This document shows positions 37,392 through 48,172 of a DNA stretch of 64,000 nt, piece after piece. Source of the DNA: Crambe crambe (lineage: Eukaryota; Porifera; Demospongiae; Poecilosclerida; Crambeidae); NCBI GenBank assembly GCA_963924555.1, contig OZ004589.1, forward strand, positions 3,410,001 through 3,474,000, read 5' to 3'. Every line of letters starts with the position of its first letter. Position 1 is the first letter of the stretch. A model generated the notes under the pieces. That model did not search any database. It was not told where the DNA came from and saw nothing but the letters and a program-made list of their open reading frames with translations. The position numbers and the translations under genes are program-made.

Positions 37392-38099
37392 TATTCTAGT
37401 TACTCTGTACTGGTAGCAGTGTGCTGCAATCTTTGTTGACCTCAGCACCAAAAACAAATGTGCAAAAGCAACCCACTTTAAATTTATTTATAGTGACTCT
37501 CCCAGAAGCGGACGATCTCATGTACAGTATCTAACAACTACCGGCCGGACACGACGTTGCTTAATTAATTTATGACGCACAGGTTGCTTATGACGTTGCA
37601 GATGCGTAATAATAATATGCGTCATTAATATGCAGCTAGCTCAGCTCAGGTGGCTTATGACGTCACTGTACTGACGCATTCAATGATATATGGCTTGGAT
37701 GTGGTGTACTCAGTGCTGAAACAATAAGCATTGTGCCAACCACTTTAAGAAAATTATCTCTGCAGCAAATTATAAATCTGCTCTATTTCACCCCTCTCAA
37801 TCACATAGCTACTGGTCTGGCAGCATATTCAGTAGTTTATTGACTAGTCCCAGGTCCGTAGCCAGAGTTTTTTTGAGAGGGGGTTGTGGCTGTTCAAGCG
37901 ATTAGAGATGCTGCACAGAGGAAGGCAAGCATTAGGATACAACAGACTGATAGCCTTGCAAGCTTCAAAATCAGCATAGTGACTTAGATCTGACCACGTC
38001 TGGATAGAAATATGATGTTTTGATTGATAGCCGTTTCAACCGCTGCAAAGGAGGCAGCCAAGCGTAAGGGATACAAGACCTTCGTCAGACAATAAGTCA

Positions 38100-39160
38100 G
38101 TGTCATGCACAAGTAGGATATGCATTTCTAGTGGTAGACAGCTAGCTACCAGTATAATTGCTGCAATTAATTTTCATTGCTTAGGCCACTATTGGTTGAT
38201 TACAAGTTTCTCATACCCCGTTTACTCTATACCTACAGGATTTGGCCATTATACTATACCGCATCACTTCTGATTGGTTTTTCCAAGAAAATGACTGTCA
38301 AAATAATGACATAATGGCTATACTATGCCGCCCGCCCGCATCAGTCTGAACAAAACCATCTGATGTGATCAACAAATAGTGGCCTTAGCTAGTTTCCCAT
38401 AGGTAGACTTTTATCTTTGATGTGCACTTCTATAGTTTCACATGTGGCATGTACGAGACTAGCACTCAAGTTACTACCAGTAATCACTGCTGTTATATTT
38501 CAGCATTTAAGTAGCTAATTCAAGTAGCTAATGTGGTCAAGTTTAAGGTAAAAGGTCAGTCCAATCCAGTAGTCGACTCAGCAATCATAGCCCAGTCCAG
38601 TGCAATTCAGACACCCTAAGTTCCCTACTAAAAACATAGTGCCTGGCTATCTACGCTGCATGCATGCACAAACACTTATTTCTACAGCTTTAATTCCTGC
38701 ATAGGTAGCTACCTTAGCTAAGCATGGCCACTGAAAATCGTAGTATGGCGTTGCCGCCCTCACACAAAAAGAGCGTGACTGCTAATGTAGCTATACCTAT
38801 GCAGGAAAGCTGTTATGTGTTTGTGCATGCAGTGTAGATAGCCGACAGGCACTGTTTTTAATAGGGAACTATTGTGTAGGGAACTTAGCTAGGGTGTCTG
38901 AATTGCACTGGACTGGACTATTGGACTGGACTACTGGATTGGACTGACTTTTTACCTCACATTACTTAAATACTGAAATATAACAACAGTGATTACTGGT
39001 AGTAACTAGAAGTGTGTACATGCCACACATGCGAAACTATAGAAGTGCACATCAAAGATAAAAGTCTATGGGAAACTAGCTAAGTAATTGCAGCAATTAT
39101 ACTGGTAGCTACACTAGTAATTCATCTACCAGTAGAAATGCATACTTGTGAATGACACTT
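38100..39160. repeat. Foldback repeat with ~500-bp arms (left)
   Basis: The sequence before about 38730 returns as its reverse complement after about 38780. Shared words include GTGCACTTCTATAGTTTC, AGTCCAGTCCAGTGCAATTC and ATAGGTAGCTA. The unpaired loop contains ATGGCGTTGCCGCC. The whole 1-kb unit is itself mirrored in the right arm at about 50270-51330. No coding frame. Confidence 0.8.
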
Positions 39161-39369
39161 GTTGTCTACCATAGTCTAAGATGAAGGTATATTTGCTGCT
39201 TGACTACTGGGGAGGGAGGGAAGTGGAATGGAGGGGAGAGTAGAGCTTGACAAAAAAATTTCAACTTAGCTAGTAATTATTTAGCTCTTACTGACCTACA
39301 AGCAGCATGCATGGTAGACTCTATAGCTATGGCCTTACCATTTTTTGTGCAAGACAACAAGTGTATTCA

Positions 39370-39650
39370 GAGGTATATGGATGATAGCTAGCTAGCTATG
39401 CACTTCTAGTGTACCAGTAATTCTGCAATTAACTTTTTTCATTGCTTAGCTAGTTTCCCATATAGTGTAGACTTGATATGCACTTTTATAGTTTCACATG
39501 GTCTGTGGCACATGTGAGACTAGTGTAGCTACCAGTAATCACTGCTATTACTTCAGTTGTAACATTGGAAAGTTCCAGCGGCAATAATGTCACAGTATTC
39601 CCAGTTCAGTAGTCCACTCCAGTGAATTCAGACACCCCCCTGGCTTTTTT
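39370..39650. repeat. Third, diverged copy of the foldback arm (left)
   Basis: It repeats the order TTAGCTAGTTTCCCATA, GATATGCACTTTTATAGTTTC, ACCAGTAATCACTGCT, AGTCCACTCCAGTG-AATTCAGACACCC seen in the foldback arms, with about 20-25% differences by eye and gaps. Confidence 0.7.
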
Positions 39651-39681
39651 GTCCCTCTCTTTCATAAATGATTTGTTTTGA

Positions 39682-39730
39682 AGCAAACAAAACAAAACAA
39701 AACAAAACAACAAAGCAAAAAAAAAAACCT
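39682..39730. repeat. (AAAAC)n microsatellite (left arm)
   Basis: About five AACAA pentamers followed by an A run. The mirror copy lies near 49702-49750. Confidence 0.85.
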
Positions 39731-40088
39731 TACCATGCAGATAGCTAGCAGAAATGTTTTGGGCTGTTCCATATCAACTAGTTCCTGTTGAACTATCAGA
39801 GGACTTATTGAAGATGGTTATACTGTAGCTATGCTAGTTAAATATATGGGGCCATTTGCAATGATGACTAGCGATTTGCTCCTCACCAGCAGGTGCATTG
39901 CTGTCTCTATAAATGTCCAAATGTTCATACTGGACAGCTCAACTAGCTATTATCATTCGTACGCTTGTTTAGCAAGTAATAAACTATGGGTGTGGCACGG
40001 GTACTAGGTGTGGCCAAATGTCCACAGTGTCTGGAGTTCCGTTTCTTGGAGGTGTTTCTTGGTGCTTTGATGGTTATCCGTTTTACGG

Positions 40089-40311
40089 AGGTCATCCGCT
40101 TCTGGGAGGGTCAGGTTTCACTATAATTAATCTAAAATGGGTTCCTTTTGCACATTTGTTTTTGCCGTGTATGGTGCTGAGGTCAAAGATTGCAGCACAC
40201 TGCTACCAGTACAGAGTAGCTAGAATAATGGCTGCTTCAAATTCCCTGTCAGCATGGATGCATTACCTAGACCAGAAGTACAGAAAAACTGTACTGGTGA
40301 ACACGGTGTAG
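40089..40311 (+). pseudogene. Oxidase 5'-end stub in inverted orientation (left arm)
   Basis: It matches the upstream region and first codons of the amine oxidase gene (CGCTTCTGGGAG, TTTTGCACATTTG, CACTGCTACCAGTACAGAGTA, then ATG at 40228). It encodes MAASNSLSAWMHYLDQKYRK plus seven residues to TAG at 40309, with nine bases missing after Met-11. It points opposite to the full gene at 35799-37391. After the stub, unrelated sequence begins with GATATGGGGCCCCC twice. Confidence 0.85.
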
Positions 40312-40934
40312 GAGCGATATGGGGCCCCCCCCCCCGTGATATGGGGCCCCCAGGGGAGCTTCAAAGTGCTGGTATTTAGGGCTCCCCCAGTGAAATAGGG
40401 CCCACACGTGCGTGTTGGCAATCAGCTAAGAGTTCAGCATGGCTGAGTCAGAGTGTCAGTATTCCTACACAGCCATCAAACTCTATAGAGCATTTGTTTA
40501 CCGCTTCTGTACAGAGCTGTTATATCAGCTGTACACCAGGAGGCGGGGTAAATCAATCGCACGTGACCTGTGACGTCAAATGAAAAACTCTATAGGCTAT
40601 TGTTTAGCTATGTGTTGATTTGGTGGGCAGAGCTTCTTGCTTCTTGGAGTTAGCCCCTATAGATATGAACACGCAGGTTTTTTTTCCTGTTTCATTTGGT
40701 GTTCTGAGTATGTCTTTGTTCTTAGTAATAGATTGTTCACAGTGCTGTTTGTTTTTATGTGGGTGGATCAAAGGAGCGTATCATACATTACTATAATAAT
40801 CCTTCATGCAGCAATAGGCTGTGCTGTTAGTGTATGAGTTTCATACAGTTCAGCCCATACAGCACAGCAATGTGCACAAAGCCACTGATCCCACTGTCCA
40901 ATTGGAACATGCTAGAACAGTTAGCTAGCTATAA

Positions 40935-41425
40935 AGCACAAAGCAATGATTATTGACCTAAGAATCTAATCAAGACTCGAATGTTGCACACTCATGCAAC
41001 CACCCTCGTTGGGCATATTATTTCACTTGGGTGTTTGTGGTTTCAAAGCAATGTGATTATTGAGTTCTCCGTTTCAACTAGCCTTCATCAGGGTGATACA
41101 AAAAAATGCACACAGAAACATTCTTATATAGTTACGCTTGTTATCTAGACAACGCACATGCATACACCTATGAATATTATGTTATCATGTCAATAGCATG
41201 TCATTACCAGAATTCACGAACACTATTTCCTTAAGAACGTTTCTGTGTGCATTTTTTGTATCACCCTGATGAAGGCTAGAGTATTCTGGTTGAAACGTTA
41301 GTGGTTTGTTTGCTAATTCTATGAGAATTGAATTTTTATCATGTTAGCTGAGAAAAATAAGCAGAATGTGATTATTGACCTAAGAATCTAGTCAAGACTC
41401 AATGAATATTGCACACTCATGGATT
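40935..41425. repeat. Direct repeats flanking the inner junction
   Basis: Blocks at about 40940-41003 and 41365-41425 share GATTATTGACCTAAGAATCT, TCAAGACTC and TTGCACACTCATG. They bracket the left junction of the palindrome and the MITE at 41079-41278. Confidence 0.75.
41079..41278. mobile_element. MITE with ~47-bp inverted ends at the palindrome junction
   Basis: It begins TAGCCTTCATCAGGGTGATA and ends with its complement (TATCACCCTGATGAAGGCTA). The match continues inward through the CACACAGAAAC region. Its left end coincides with the last base at which the two arms pair. No ORF. Confidence 0.8.
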
Positions 41426-42117
41426 AAATATCATGATTAATTTTATCACTACTTGAGGTGGGAATATTTCACAAGGCCATAAATAATATGGCCAATGAGG
41501 GTAGTAATAAATCTGATATTCAATAAAGGAGTGTGCAATAAGCATTTATTAATAGGATGATTCTACAGCCAAGTGTAATGTGAACCTGTAATACTTATCA
41601 CAAAGCACTTAGATAAGCCTAGCAGCCCACCAGACCTACAAATTACTAAGATACCTGTAATTCACTAGCTTATAATATAAGTTCTTATACTAATTACACA
41701 TCTCATTGTAAAGAATTTTGAAGTGCATGAAAATAATGAAATAACTAGGCTTTTTTTTTTAAATCGAATAATGACTTTTTTGAAAATTGCGTGGGCTAGT
41801 CTGCGCATGCATAGACAAAGCGTTGAATAATGCCATTGAATCTACTAATTATAATAGTAAAAAATTGAAGTCAAAGCTAAAAGTGGATGAGGAGAAGTTG
41901 CATTGCCTAATAATACACCTGAATAGAAATGGCATCAAACTCCATGCATGCTTTCCCATCAGTTTTTTTAATTAATTAATTTATTTATTTAATTATTTTT
42001 GGAGGGGGGAGGGGGGGTAGGGGGGGGGGGGGGGGTAGGCTAGTGCCTACCTAGTATTTATGTTTCAACCAGATGCTTTACAGGCTTATTATTGAACTCC
42101 ATGAGTGATTATCCTAT
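41400..42117. other. Spacer DNA with low-complexity T and G runs
   Basis: Contains a 120-bp stretch bounded by inverted TTGCACACTC / GAGTGTGCAA (41408-41534), a T run at about 41750, and interrupted G runs at 42000-42037. No gene recognised. Confidence 0.55.
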
Positions 42118-42410
42118 GGCGTGTCGATAATACTTCATGTAGTGATCAGAAAGGGATAGTTCACAGCACCTCACCTGGTGTGCAGAAGCATATATCCCAC
42201 ACATTTAGAGCAAATGCATATACTGGATGATCAAGAAAGTGATTTGGCTACACTGATTCTTCTATTAGAACAGTTTGCTACATGTACCATACTTAATGTG
42301 TCAGATCACAAGTTATTAATGTGTGACGGTTACAACTTTCAAAGAGCTTCTTACATTAATGCTTTGTGAAAGGAGACTGTGATAGTGCCCTTGTATGATC
42401 CACAATGTCT
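42118..42410 (+). pseudogene. Eroded TRAF-like fragment in the spacer
   Basis: Words follow the order of the TRAF-like gene with gaps: GGGATAGTTC-AGCACCT-ACCTG, GATTTGGCTACA, CTTCTATTAGAACA with CAGTTTGCTAC, AATGTGTCAGATCAC, and GTGAAAGGAGACTGTGATAG. No continuous frame survives. It lies on the same strand as the TRIM gene and ends about 330 bp before that gene's ATG. Confidence 0.8.
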
Positions 42411-42527
42411 GAAGAAGAAAAGAGACTACAAAATGTCACATTAATTGTTGCATCTGTGTACAATTGTCACTTTTAAGCTACTAGAAAGTGTTTTTCGTCA
42501 AAAAGTACCTTTTGCAAGCCAACACTT

Positions 42528-42690
42528 AAGTGCACCTCATTGTAACTAACCTAGTCCACCGGGGAATAAGATTACTTCTCCCAATTTGTTCATGTTTACA
42601 ATATGGAACTTTCATGTATCACTGATTCATAACTGATTATTAATAGACCATTATTAAACATAACTATAGGTAGTCAGTCACAACAGAAGT
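42528..42690 (+). promoter_or_regulatory. Upstream block shared by the TRIM and TRAF-like genes
   Basis: It aligns with about 62399-62560 upstream of the right-arm TRAF-like gene: AAGTGCACCT, CCTAGTC-ACC, GGAATAAGA, CTCC, AC-GACCATTATTAA-CATAAC, and GTAGTCA-TCACAA in the same order and same orientation to the gene. Either a common ancestral promoter region or an element inserted upstream of both. Confidence 0.65.
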
Positions 42691-42743
42691 ACAGTACCAC
42701 TTACAAATTTGAAATAAGAAATTTGGAAGTTCTTTGTCAAGAA

Positions 42744-44492
42744 ATGGCTGAAAATACAATCAAGAAATTGGAAGATCAGCTCAAATGTGTGATCTGTCTG
42801 GACACCTATACTGACCCTAAGCTACTCCAATGCTTCCACATCTACTGCAGGCAGTGCCTTGTGAAACTTGTGGTCAGAGACCAGCAGGAACAACTCATCC
42901 TGACTTGCCCATCCTGTCGTCAGGTCACACCTGTTCCGGCCAATGGAGTGACAGGTCTCAAGTCAGCTTTTCAAGTCACCCCCCTCCTAGAGATCTTGGA
43001 AGATCATAAAAAAGATAAAAATGCAGCAGTCAGTGAAGAGGGGGTGAAAAGTGACGTGACACACCCCATCCCTTCAAAAAAGAAGACTATTATCAACTGC
43101 TTTGAACACACTGACAAAGAACGTCAGCTTTACTGTGAGACATGTGGTGACCTCATCTGTTTAGAATGTGTCACTAAATGGGGAAAGCACCAAAATCACG
43201 ATTACCATGCAATGAATAAAGCATTCGAGATGTACAAGGGAGAGATAACTTCATCCCTTGAGCCACTGGAGAGGAAATTGGTGGCTGTCAAGAAGGCATT
43301 GGTACAGTTGGATATATGTTGCACAGATGTAGCTGACCAGCAAGCAGCTAGCGAAGCTAACATACACGGCACAATTGGACGACTGCACGAAGTCCTTGAA
43401 GTTAGGAGGACTGAGCTGATTGGTCAGTTACATCAAATGGTTCAGAGAAAGCTGAAAAGCCTTGCAGTGCAGAAGGATGAGATGGATACCATTATGACCC
43501 AGCTGAGCAGCTGTCTAGATTTTACGAAGGAGAGTCTGAAAACAAGCAATTATGAAGAGGTGCTTATGATGAAGACGAACATCGTAGCACAAGTGAAGGA
43601 ACTGACCACACCTTTCCCACAAGATAAACTGGTGCCTAACACAGAAGCTGACCTGAAATTTCTAGCCTCACTGGATATCACTAACGAGTGTCAGAACTAT
43701 GGACATATATACTCATCAGAATCACCAGATCCATCGAAATGTGAGGCCACAGGTAAGGGTTTGGAGGTAGCAATAGTTGGACAGGACTCTGATATCATTA
43801 TGGAAGCTATTGACTTTAAGGGTAAACCATGTGTGAAACCAATCAAATCATTGCAGTGTGAACTTTCTTCTGGTGACAAATTGATGTGCAGTATAGAGAG
43901 AATGGAGCAAGGCCAGTACAAGATCAGCTACCAACCCTCCATCAGAGGGAGGCACCAGATACACATCAGAGTTGAGGATCAACACATCAGAGGAAGTCCA
44001 TTTGACATTATGGTGAAGTTGCCCCGTGAAAAACTTGGTACTCCAATCCAAACTATTGATACAGTGGATATGCCTCGAGGAGTGGTAGTCAACAAGAAGG
44101 GAGAGGTGATGATCACAGAGGACGGTAAGGATATTGTCTCTGTCTTCAGACCTGATGGAGAAAAGCTTCGGTTATTTGGCTCATCTGGTTCTGGCCAGGG
44201 ACAGTTCAGTTCTCCTTGGGGAATAGCAATAGATAGTGCTGGACATATCTTTGTGGCAGATCGTAATAATCATCGCATACAAAAGTTTACAGAAAATGGC
44301 CAGTTCATCTCTGCAGTTGGTACACAAGGTAGAGAATCTCTGCAGTTTAATGAGCCTAGGGAAATAACATTTAATGATTCTAATAAGAAGCTGTATGTTG
44401 CAGATTGCTTTAATAATCGTGTTCAAATACTGAACTCTGACCTCACTTTTTTTAGCAAGTTTGGAAAGAAAGGCAATGGAAAAGGACAGTAA
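42744..44492 (+). CDS. TRIM-NHL protein with truncated NHL domain
   Basis: ATG 42744 opens a single-exon frame of 582 codons. It has a RING (C15-C57 region; CVICLDTYTDPKLLQCFHIYC), a B-box (about 118-157; CFEHTDKERQLYCETCGDLI), a coiled coil to about 290, a filamin-type immunoglobulin domain (about 329-426) and the first NHL repeats (GIAIDSAGHIFVADRNNHRI). This is the TRIM2/3/71-like ubiquitin-ligase plan, expected to be cytoplasmic. TAA at 44490-44492 interrupts the NHL propeller. The same frame then continues for 120 codons, and the paralogue at 23405 reads Phe-Asn where the stop lies. The product therefore lacks about half of its propeller unless the stop is read through or is an allelic or sequencing change. 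Confidence 0.83.
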   Translation: MAENTIKKLEDQLKCVICLDTYTDPKLLQCFHIYCRQCLVKLVVRDQQEQLILTCPSCRQVTPVPANGVTGLKSAFQVTPLLEILEDHKKDKNAAVSEEGVKSDVTHPIPSKKKTIINCFEHTDKERQLYCETCGDLICLECVTKWGKHQNHDYHAMNKAFEMYKGEITSSLEPLERKLVAVKKALVQLDICCTDVADQQAASEANIHGTIGRLHEVLEVRRTELIGQLHQMVQRKLKSLAVQKDEMDTIMTQLSSCLDFTKESLKTSNYEEVLMMKTNIVAQVKELTTPFPQDKLVPNTEADLKFLASLDITNECQNYGHIYSSESPDPSKCEATGKGLEVAIVGQDSDIIMEAIDFKGKPCVKPIKSLQCELSSGDKLMCSIERMEQGQYKISYQPSIRGRHQIHIRVEDQHIRGSPFDIMVKLPREKLGTPIQTIDTVDMPRGVVVNKKGEVMITEDGKDIVSVFRPDGEKLRLFGSSGSGQGQFSSPWGIAIDSAGHIFVADRNNHRIQKFTENGQFISAVGTQGRESLQFNEPREITFNDSNKKLYVADCFNNRVQILNSDLTFFSKFGKKGNGKGQ

Positions 44493-44852
44493 GATATTCC
44501 AATTGGTATAGCCTGTGACAGTGCTGGAAAAGTTTATGTGGCCGAGTTTAACAACCAGCGTATCCAAATCTTCACAGCTGAAGGGCAGTTCTTGCAAGTA
44601 TTTTGGAAGTATGGACATGGCAGGGGGGAATTGGTTGATCCATATGGTCTCACTATTGACACTGGTGATGTGGTGTACGTCAGTGAGGATGATTGTGTGT
44701 CTATTTTCACCTCTGAGGGCCATTTTTTGACCTGGTTTGGTGGGAGAGGAAAATGCCCAGGAAAGTTCAACTTACCTTGTGGACTAGCAATGGACAGCAA
44801 TGGTTTAGTGTATGTGTGTGACTACTTCAACAATCGCATTCAAGTGTTTTAA
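44493..44852 (+). pseudogene. Cut-off 3' part of the TRIM-NHL gene
   Basis: In the same frame as the upstream CDS, with NHL repeats intact to a natural stop at 44850 (GKVYVAEFNNQRIQIF, GLVYVCDYFNNRIQVF). No further stops or frameshifts, so the loss is a single-codon event. With it the protein would be 702 residues, a usual TRIM-NHL length. Confidence 0.85.
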
Positions 44853-45170
44853 TACTCAGTGACATGGCATTCCATGTGCATAGTTATAACTACGTATGAG
44901 CTAATAATAGTGTAAACATTTTGAAAAAAAGAAAAAGAAAAAAGTATAGCACCATGTTAAATAATTCTTGATAAATTGAGTCTCGGCTTAAAGATAATTG
45001 ATGTTTGAGGACTAAGCTGAATTAAAATTAGGGCAAAGTGGAAATATGAGCACCTTGAGCTTGAAGGGACTGGAATCCATTCACCTATAACCACACCCAC
45101 AGCTTATGTTCCACACAGCATGAAACATGGAGGAATCAAAATATCATTATAAATAATAGTCAGACACCAT

Positions 45171-45249
45171 CTATGGTATTTAGAAACGCTTGGCCCAGCT
45201 AAAGTGCTACTAGGGGCCCAGGCCAGAGGGTTTCTAAATACCATAGATC
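45171..45249. repeat. Short hairpin element in the spacer
   Basis: Left end ATCTATGGTATTTAGAAAC; the right end is its complement (GTTTCTAAATACCATAGAT), with about 40 bp between. Looks like a very short MITE or a stem-loop. Confidence 0.75.
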
Positions 45250-48148
45250 CCGTTGGTCGAGGTGTTTTCACTCTACATACTTGTGCAGTACATCCAGTTG
45301 TAACAACTACAGCTAGCTCATGCTCTAGCTAGCTCTATCTCGCTAGCAATTAAGTCTCACGATCCAGACATAAAATTATTGTGAAGAAGGAGGAGGGGGA
45401 ACTTGAAGGATAAAATAGTCTGGTAAAACACAAGGTTTTCATATCCAAATGTCATTTTCCACATGATTTTGACTGCAAATTCCAATTATAGCTAGATATC
45501 ATATGTTAAGACCTGTCACGTAATATTTGGACCCCCCAAAAGCGGGACCCCCAGGCCAAATATTTCTGAAATATTTTATCTCCCTTGAAATATTTGACCT
45601 CATGTCTTATTGCACCATGGGTGTCAGTTCTTCCTCAGGTTAGTCTATATGCCAGTCTACTGTGGCAGTTTATGATCTCCAAAACTTCTGACAGCTATAG
45701 CCAGCTTAGTATATAGTTATAGTTAACTGATTTGCATGGTACATTTTTTGAGCTAGCTGTCTACTGGCCAACTTTTTTCCTACTATAGGGTCTCATCAGC
45801 ATGTGGATTGTATCTTGGATTTTGCCATTGAGTACACAAAGTGGCACGTATCCACCCAGATTGACGAAGGATAAAAATATGCAGTGAGGAAGAGAGCACA
45901 AACTATTGTTGTTGAGAAATGAGGTCTTTTTGAAGTCTGTTGATATGATAATTATGCAAGCATTGTTTGTTGATGTGGCTTAGAGCTATGTAGCTAGCTA
46001 TTGAAGATGGTGGAGCTGATTGTGGACTTTTTGCCATAGCATTTATGTAGAGGACCTGGAGCGGGAGTTTGAAAGTATACTAAATTTTAATTGGTGGAAT
46101 AACTCAACGACACTGACTAGAGCATAAATTCTCAACTAACTATCCAGTTCAACTAAGCTCCTATTTGTACAAAAAAGACTAAAGCAAGAAAAAACACGCA
46201 CAACCAAGAGAAACAGGAAAAGATATGCACAAAACCAATAACCACTATCCCATTACCTAATGCACAAATGACAATCTAGAAACAAGAAAAAGCCTGTCTC
46301 AACAAAAGCACACACAGCACAAAAGTCAATCCATCACAATTTAGAACTGCTTTAGGCCTTGGACATGCTCCTGAAGCATTCCATTTCAAACAAGACTTGA
46401 TGAGGCAGCATTTGCGGGAGTGTTTAGAGCATGGAGTCATCACCATGTTCCCATATGACAAGACAAGAAGGACAAACAAGAAAACAAAAAATATTTAGGT
46501 GTACTGTACATGTCGACTTCCAGAATTTGGTGAAATGATTCGGTATTCTTGCTGCATGGAGTGGTTTCATCTGGACCTCTGTGTTATTATTCCCAAAGTG
46601 TGCAACATTGAGTGGAAATAATGAACCATTAGCTATCATTGATGTTCCTAGCAGATCAAAAATCCATATGCTACAGTTTAATTTACTAGCAACTGTTCAT
46701 AGCCAACTTATCATTTCAATGGGGGTCCAAAATTATTAGGACCAGGGAGGCTGAAAAATATGTTCCAAGAGGACATTGGGTATGGGTTGCTTCGATGTCC
46801 AAGAATGTGTGCAATCCCAGTATATGTATGTGCTTCCATCCTTTGTCCAGTGTAATTGTCCCAAAGCTTAAAGTAGCCCACACAAGAACTAATTTATTTC
46901 TATCAGCTAACTACTTGGTTGAATACTTCTTATAGATTCCCACACACATAAGAAGTTACTTCTGAAATAATTGCTTTGTATGAACAAATAACAAGTGCAC
47001 ATTCCAAAAGAGGGACATTAAAAATATGCAAGGAGAAGTGAAGATGTTTGCAGGAACAATACTATGTCTTTATTACTGATAGAATTCCCATTCATGGGGT
47101 TAAAAGCAATCAATATGACAATTAAAACCTGTATTTTGCTTTATAAATAGCTAACTAGAGGGAGTTTAGCTTAATTTCACTAAGCATCCAGAACAATACC
47201 CAGTTTTAACCAGGACCATGCAGAATATTGCATGCACAATTGTAATATATCATAGTCACTACATAAGTCCTCCTTTTTATCTGGTTTCCATTCGCCATTC
47301 ACCTACCTGGAGGAAATGAGCTGGAATACTTGTCTCTCTTTCACCTGTTACTATGGCTCCACACATGCGCAGAAATAGTAACACTGTGTGCCCGTAATTT
47401 TTGTACACGGGTTAATGCGGTTTCCTATCCCGGTTACGTAGTCTATAGTATCTATGTCTATAGTATCTATGGTATAACTCACACATGCTCCAGTAAGTCT
47501 CTCTGAGAATTCTAGCCCCCTACCTACAGCATGATAAGCTGGCCATCAGCTCTGAGTGCTTGTTTCTACATTTTGAAGTGATTTTTTTTGGATATCTCAC
47601 CTTTGGTAACAGGCATGAGCTTCAAATAATGGCATAACTTTTAGCATACTCTAAGATTAACTTGTGCAAAGTTTGGAGGGAATACACTGAACCATGTGCG
47701 AAATACAGACTCCAGCATTTGTATTATTTTCAATAGAGATTGTACAATGAGTTCCCTCTATGACATCACAAGTAAGCCCCGCCCAAAACAGGATGTAAAT
47801 GAAATTGTCAACTTCTACTGCTATTTTCTCGGTGAGACTTCAACCAATGCTTCTCATATTTTTCCCCAGTGATGTAGGCATACCAAAAATGTAAGATAAT
47901 TTTTTCATTTCAGTTACTCTTTAATCCTCAAAAATTCTACTATAATGTGTATGCATCAATCGGGGTGGGAGAGGAAGTTACTTGAAGTTGGGGGGGGAAA
48001 GAATTTCTCCCTGGCCATGCCCACTTTTTTTGACTGCACCCACTAATTAGTGACTGAAAATTTTGATGACACTGAGTGAACATCCAAGGATGTGTAAATC
48101 TGTGATTGTGTATAATGTTTGAAAGTTGGAGGAGCAATTGCCCCTTTG

Positions 48149-48172
48149 CCCCCCCCCCCCCCCCCCCCCCCC
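48149..48172. repeat. Homopolymer C tract (24 nt)
   Basis: Uninterrupted C run in the spacer, about 190 bp before the right arm begins. Confidence 0.95.

Larger units (their letters stand above)
25497..41080. repeat. Left arm of a large inverted duplication
   Basis: Read backwards and complemented, this matches 48359-64000. Paired positions sum to 89431 at 40018-40837, 89805 at 35799-37457 and 89497 at the outer end, the shifts being indels. It contains TRAF-like (-), 99-aa ORF (-), membrane-protein pseudogene (+), amine oxidase (-), a foldback repeat and an oxidase stub (+). The inner junction is at 41080/41081. The outer boundary cannot be fixed because the right partner leaves the window. 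Confidence 0.93.

Noticed and set aside
35799..37457. Longer N-terminus of the oxidase (22 extra codons)
   Set aside because: No ATG in the extension, and the same segment is upstream sequence in the stub copy; the ATG at 37391 / 52414 is preferred.
46276..46639. Overlapping minus-strand frames in the spacer
   Set aside because: Short, overlapping, with no recognisable domain. A retroelement remnant was considered but no motif supports it.
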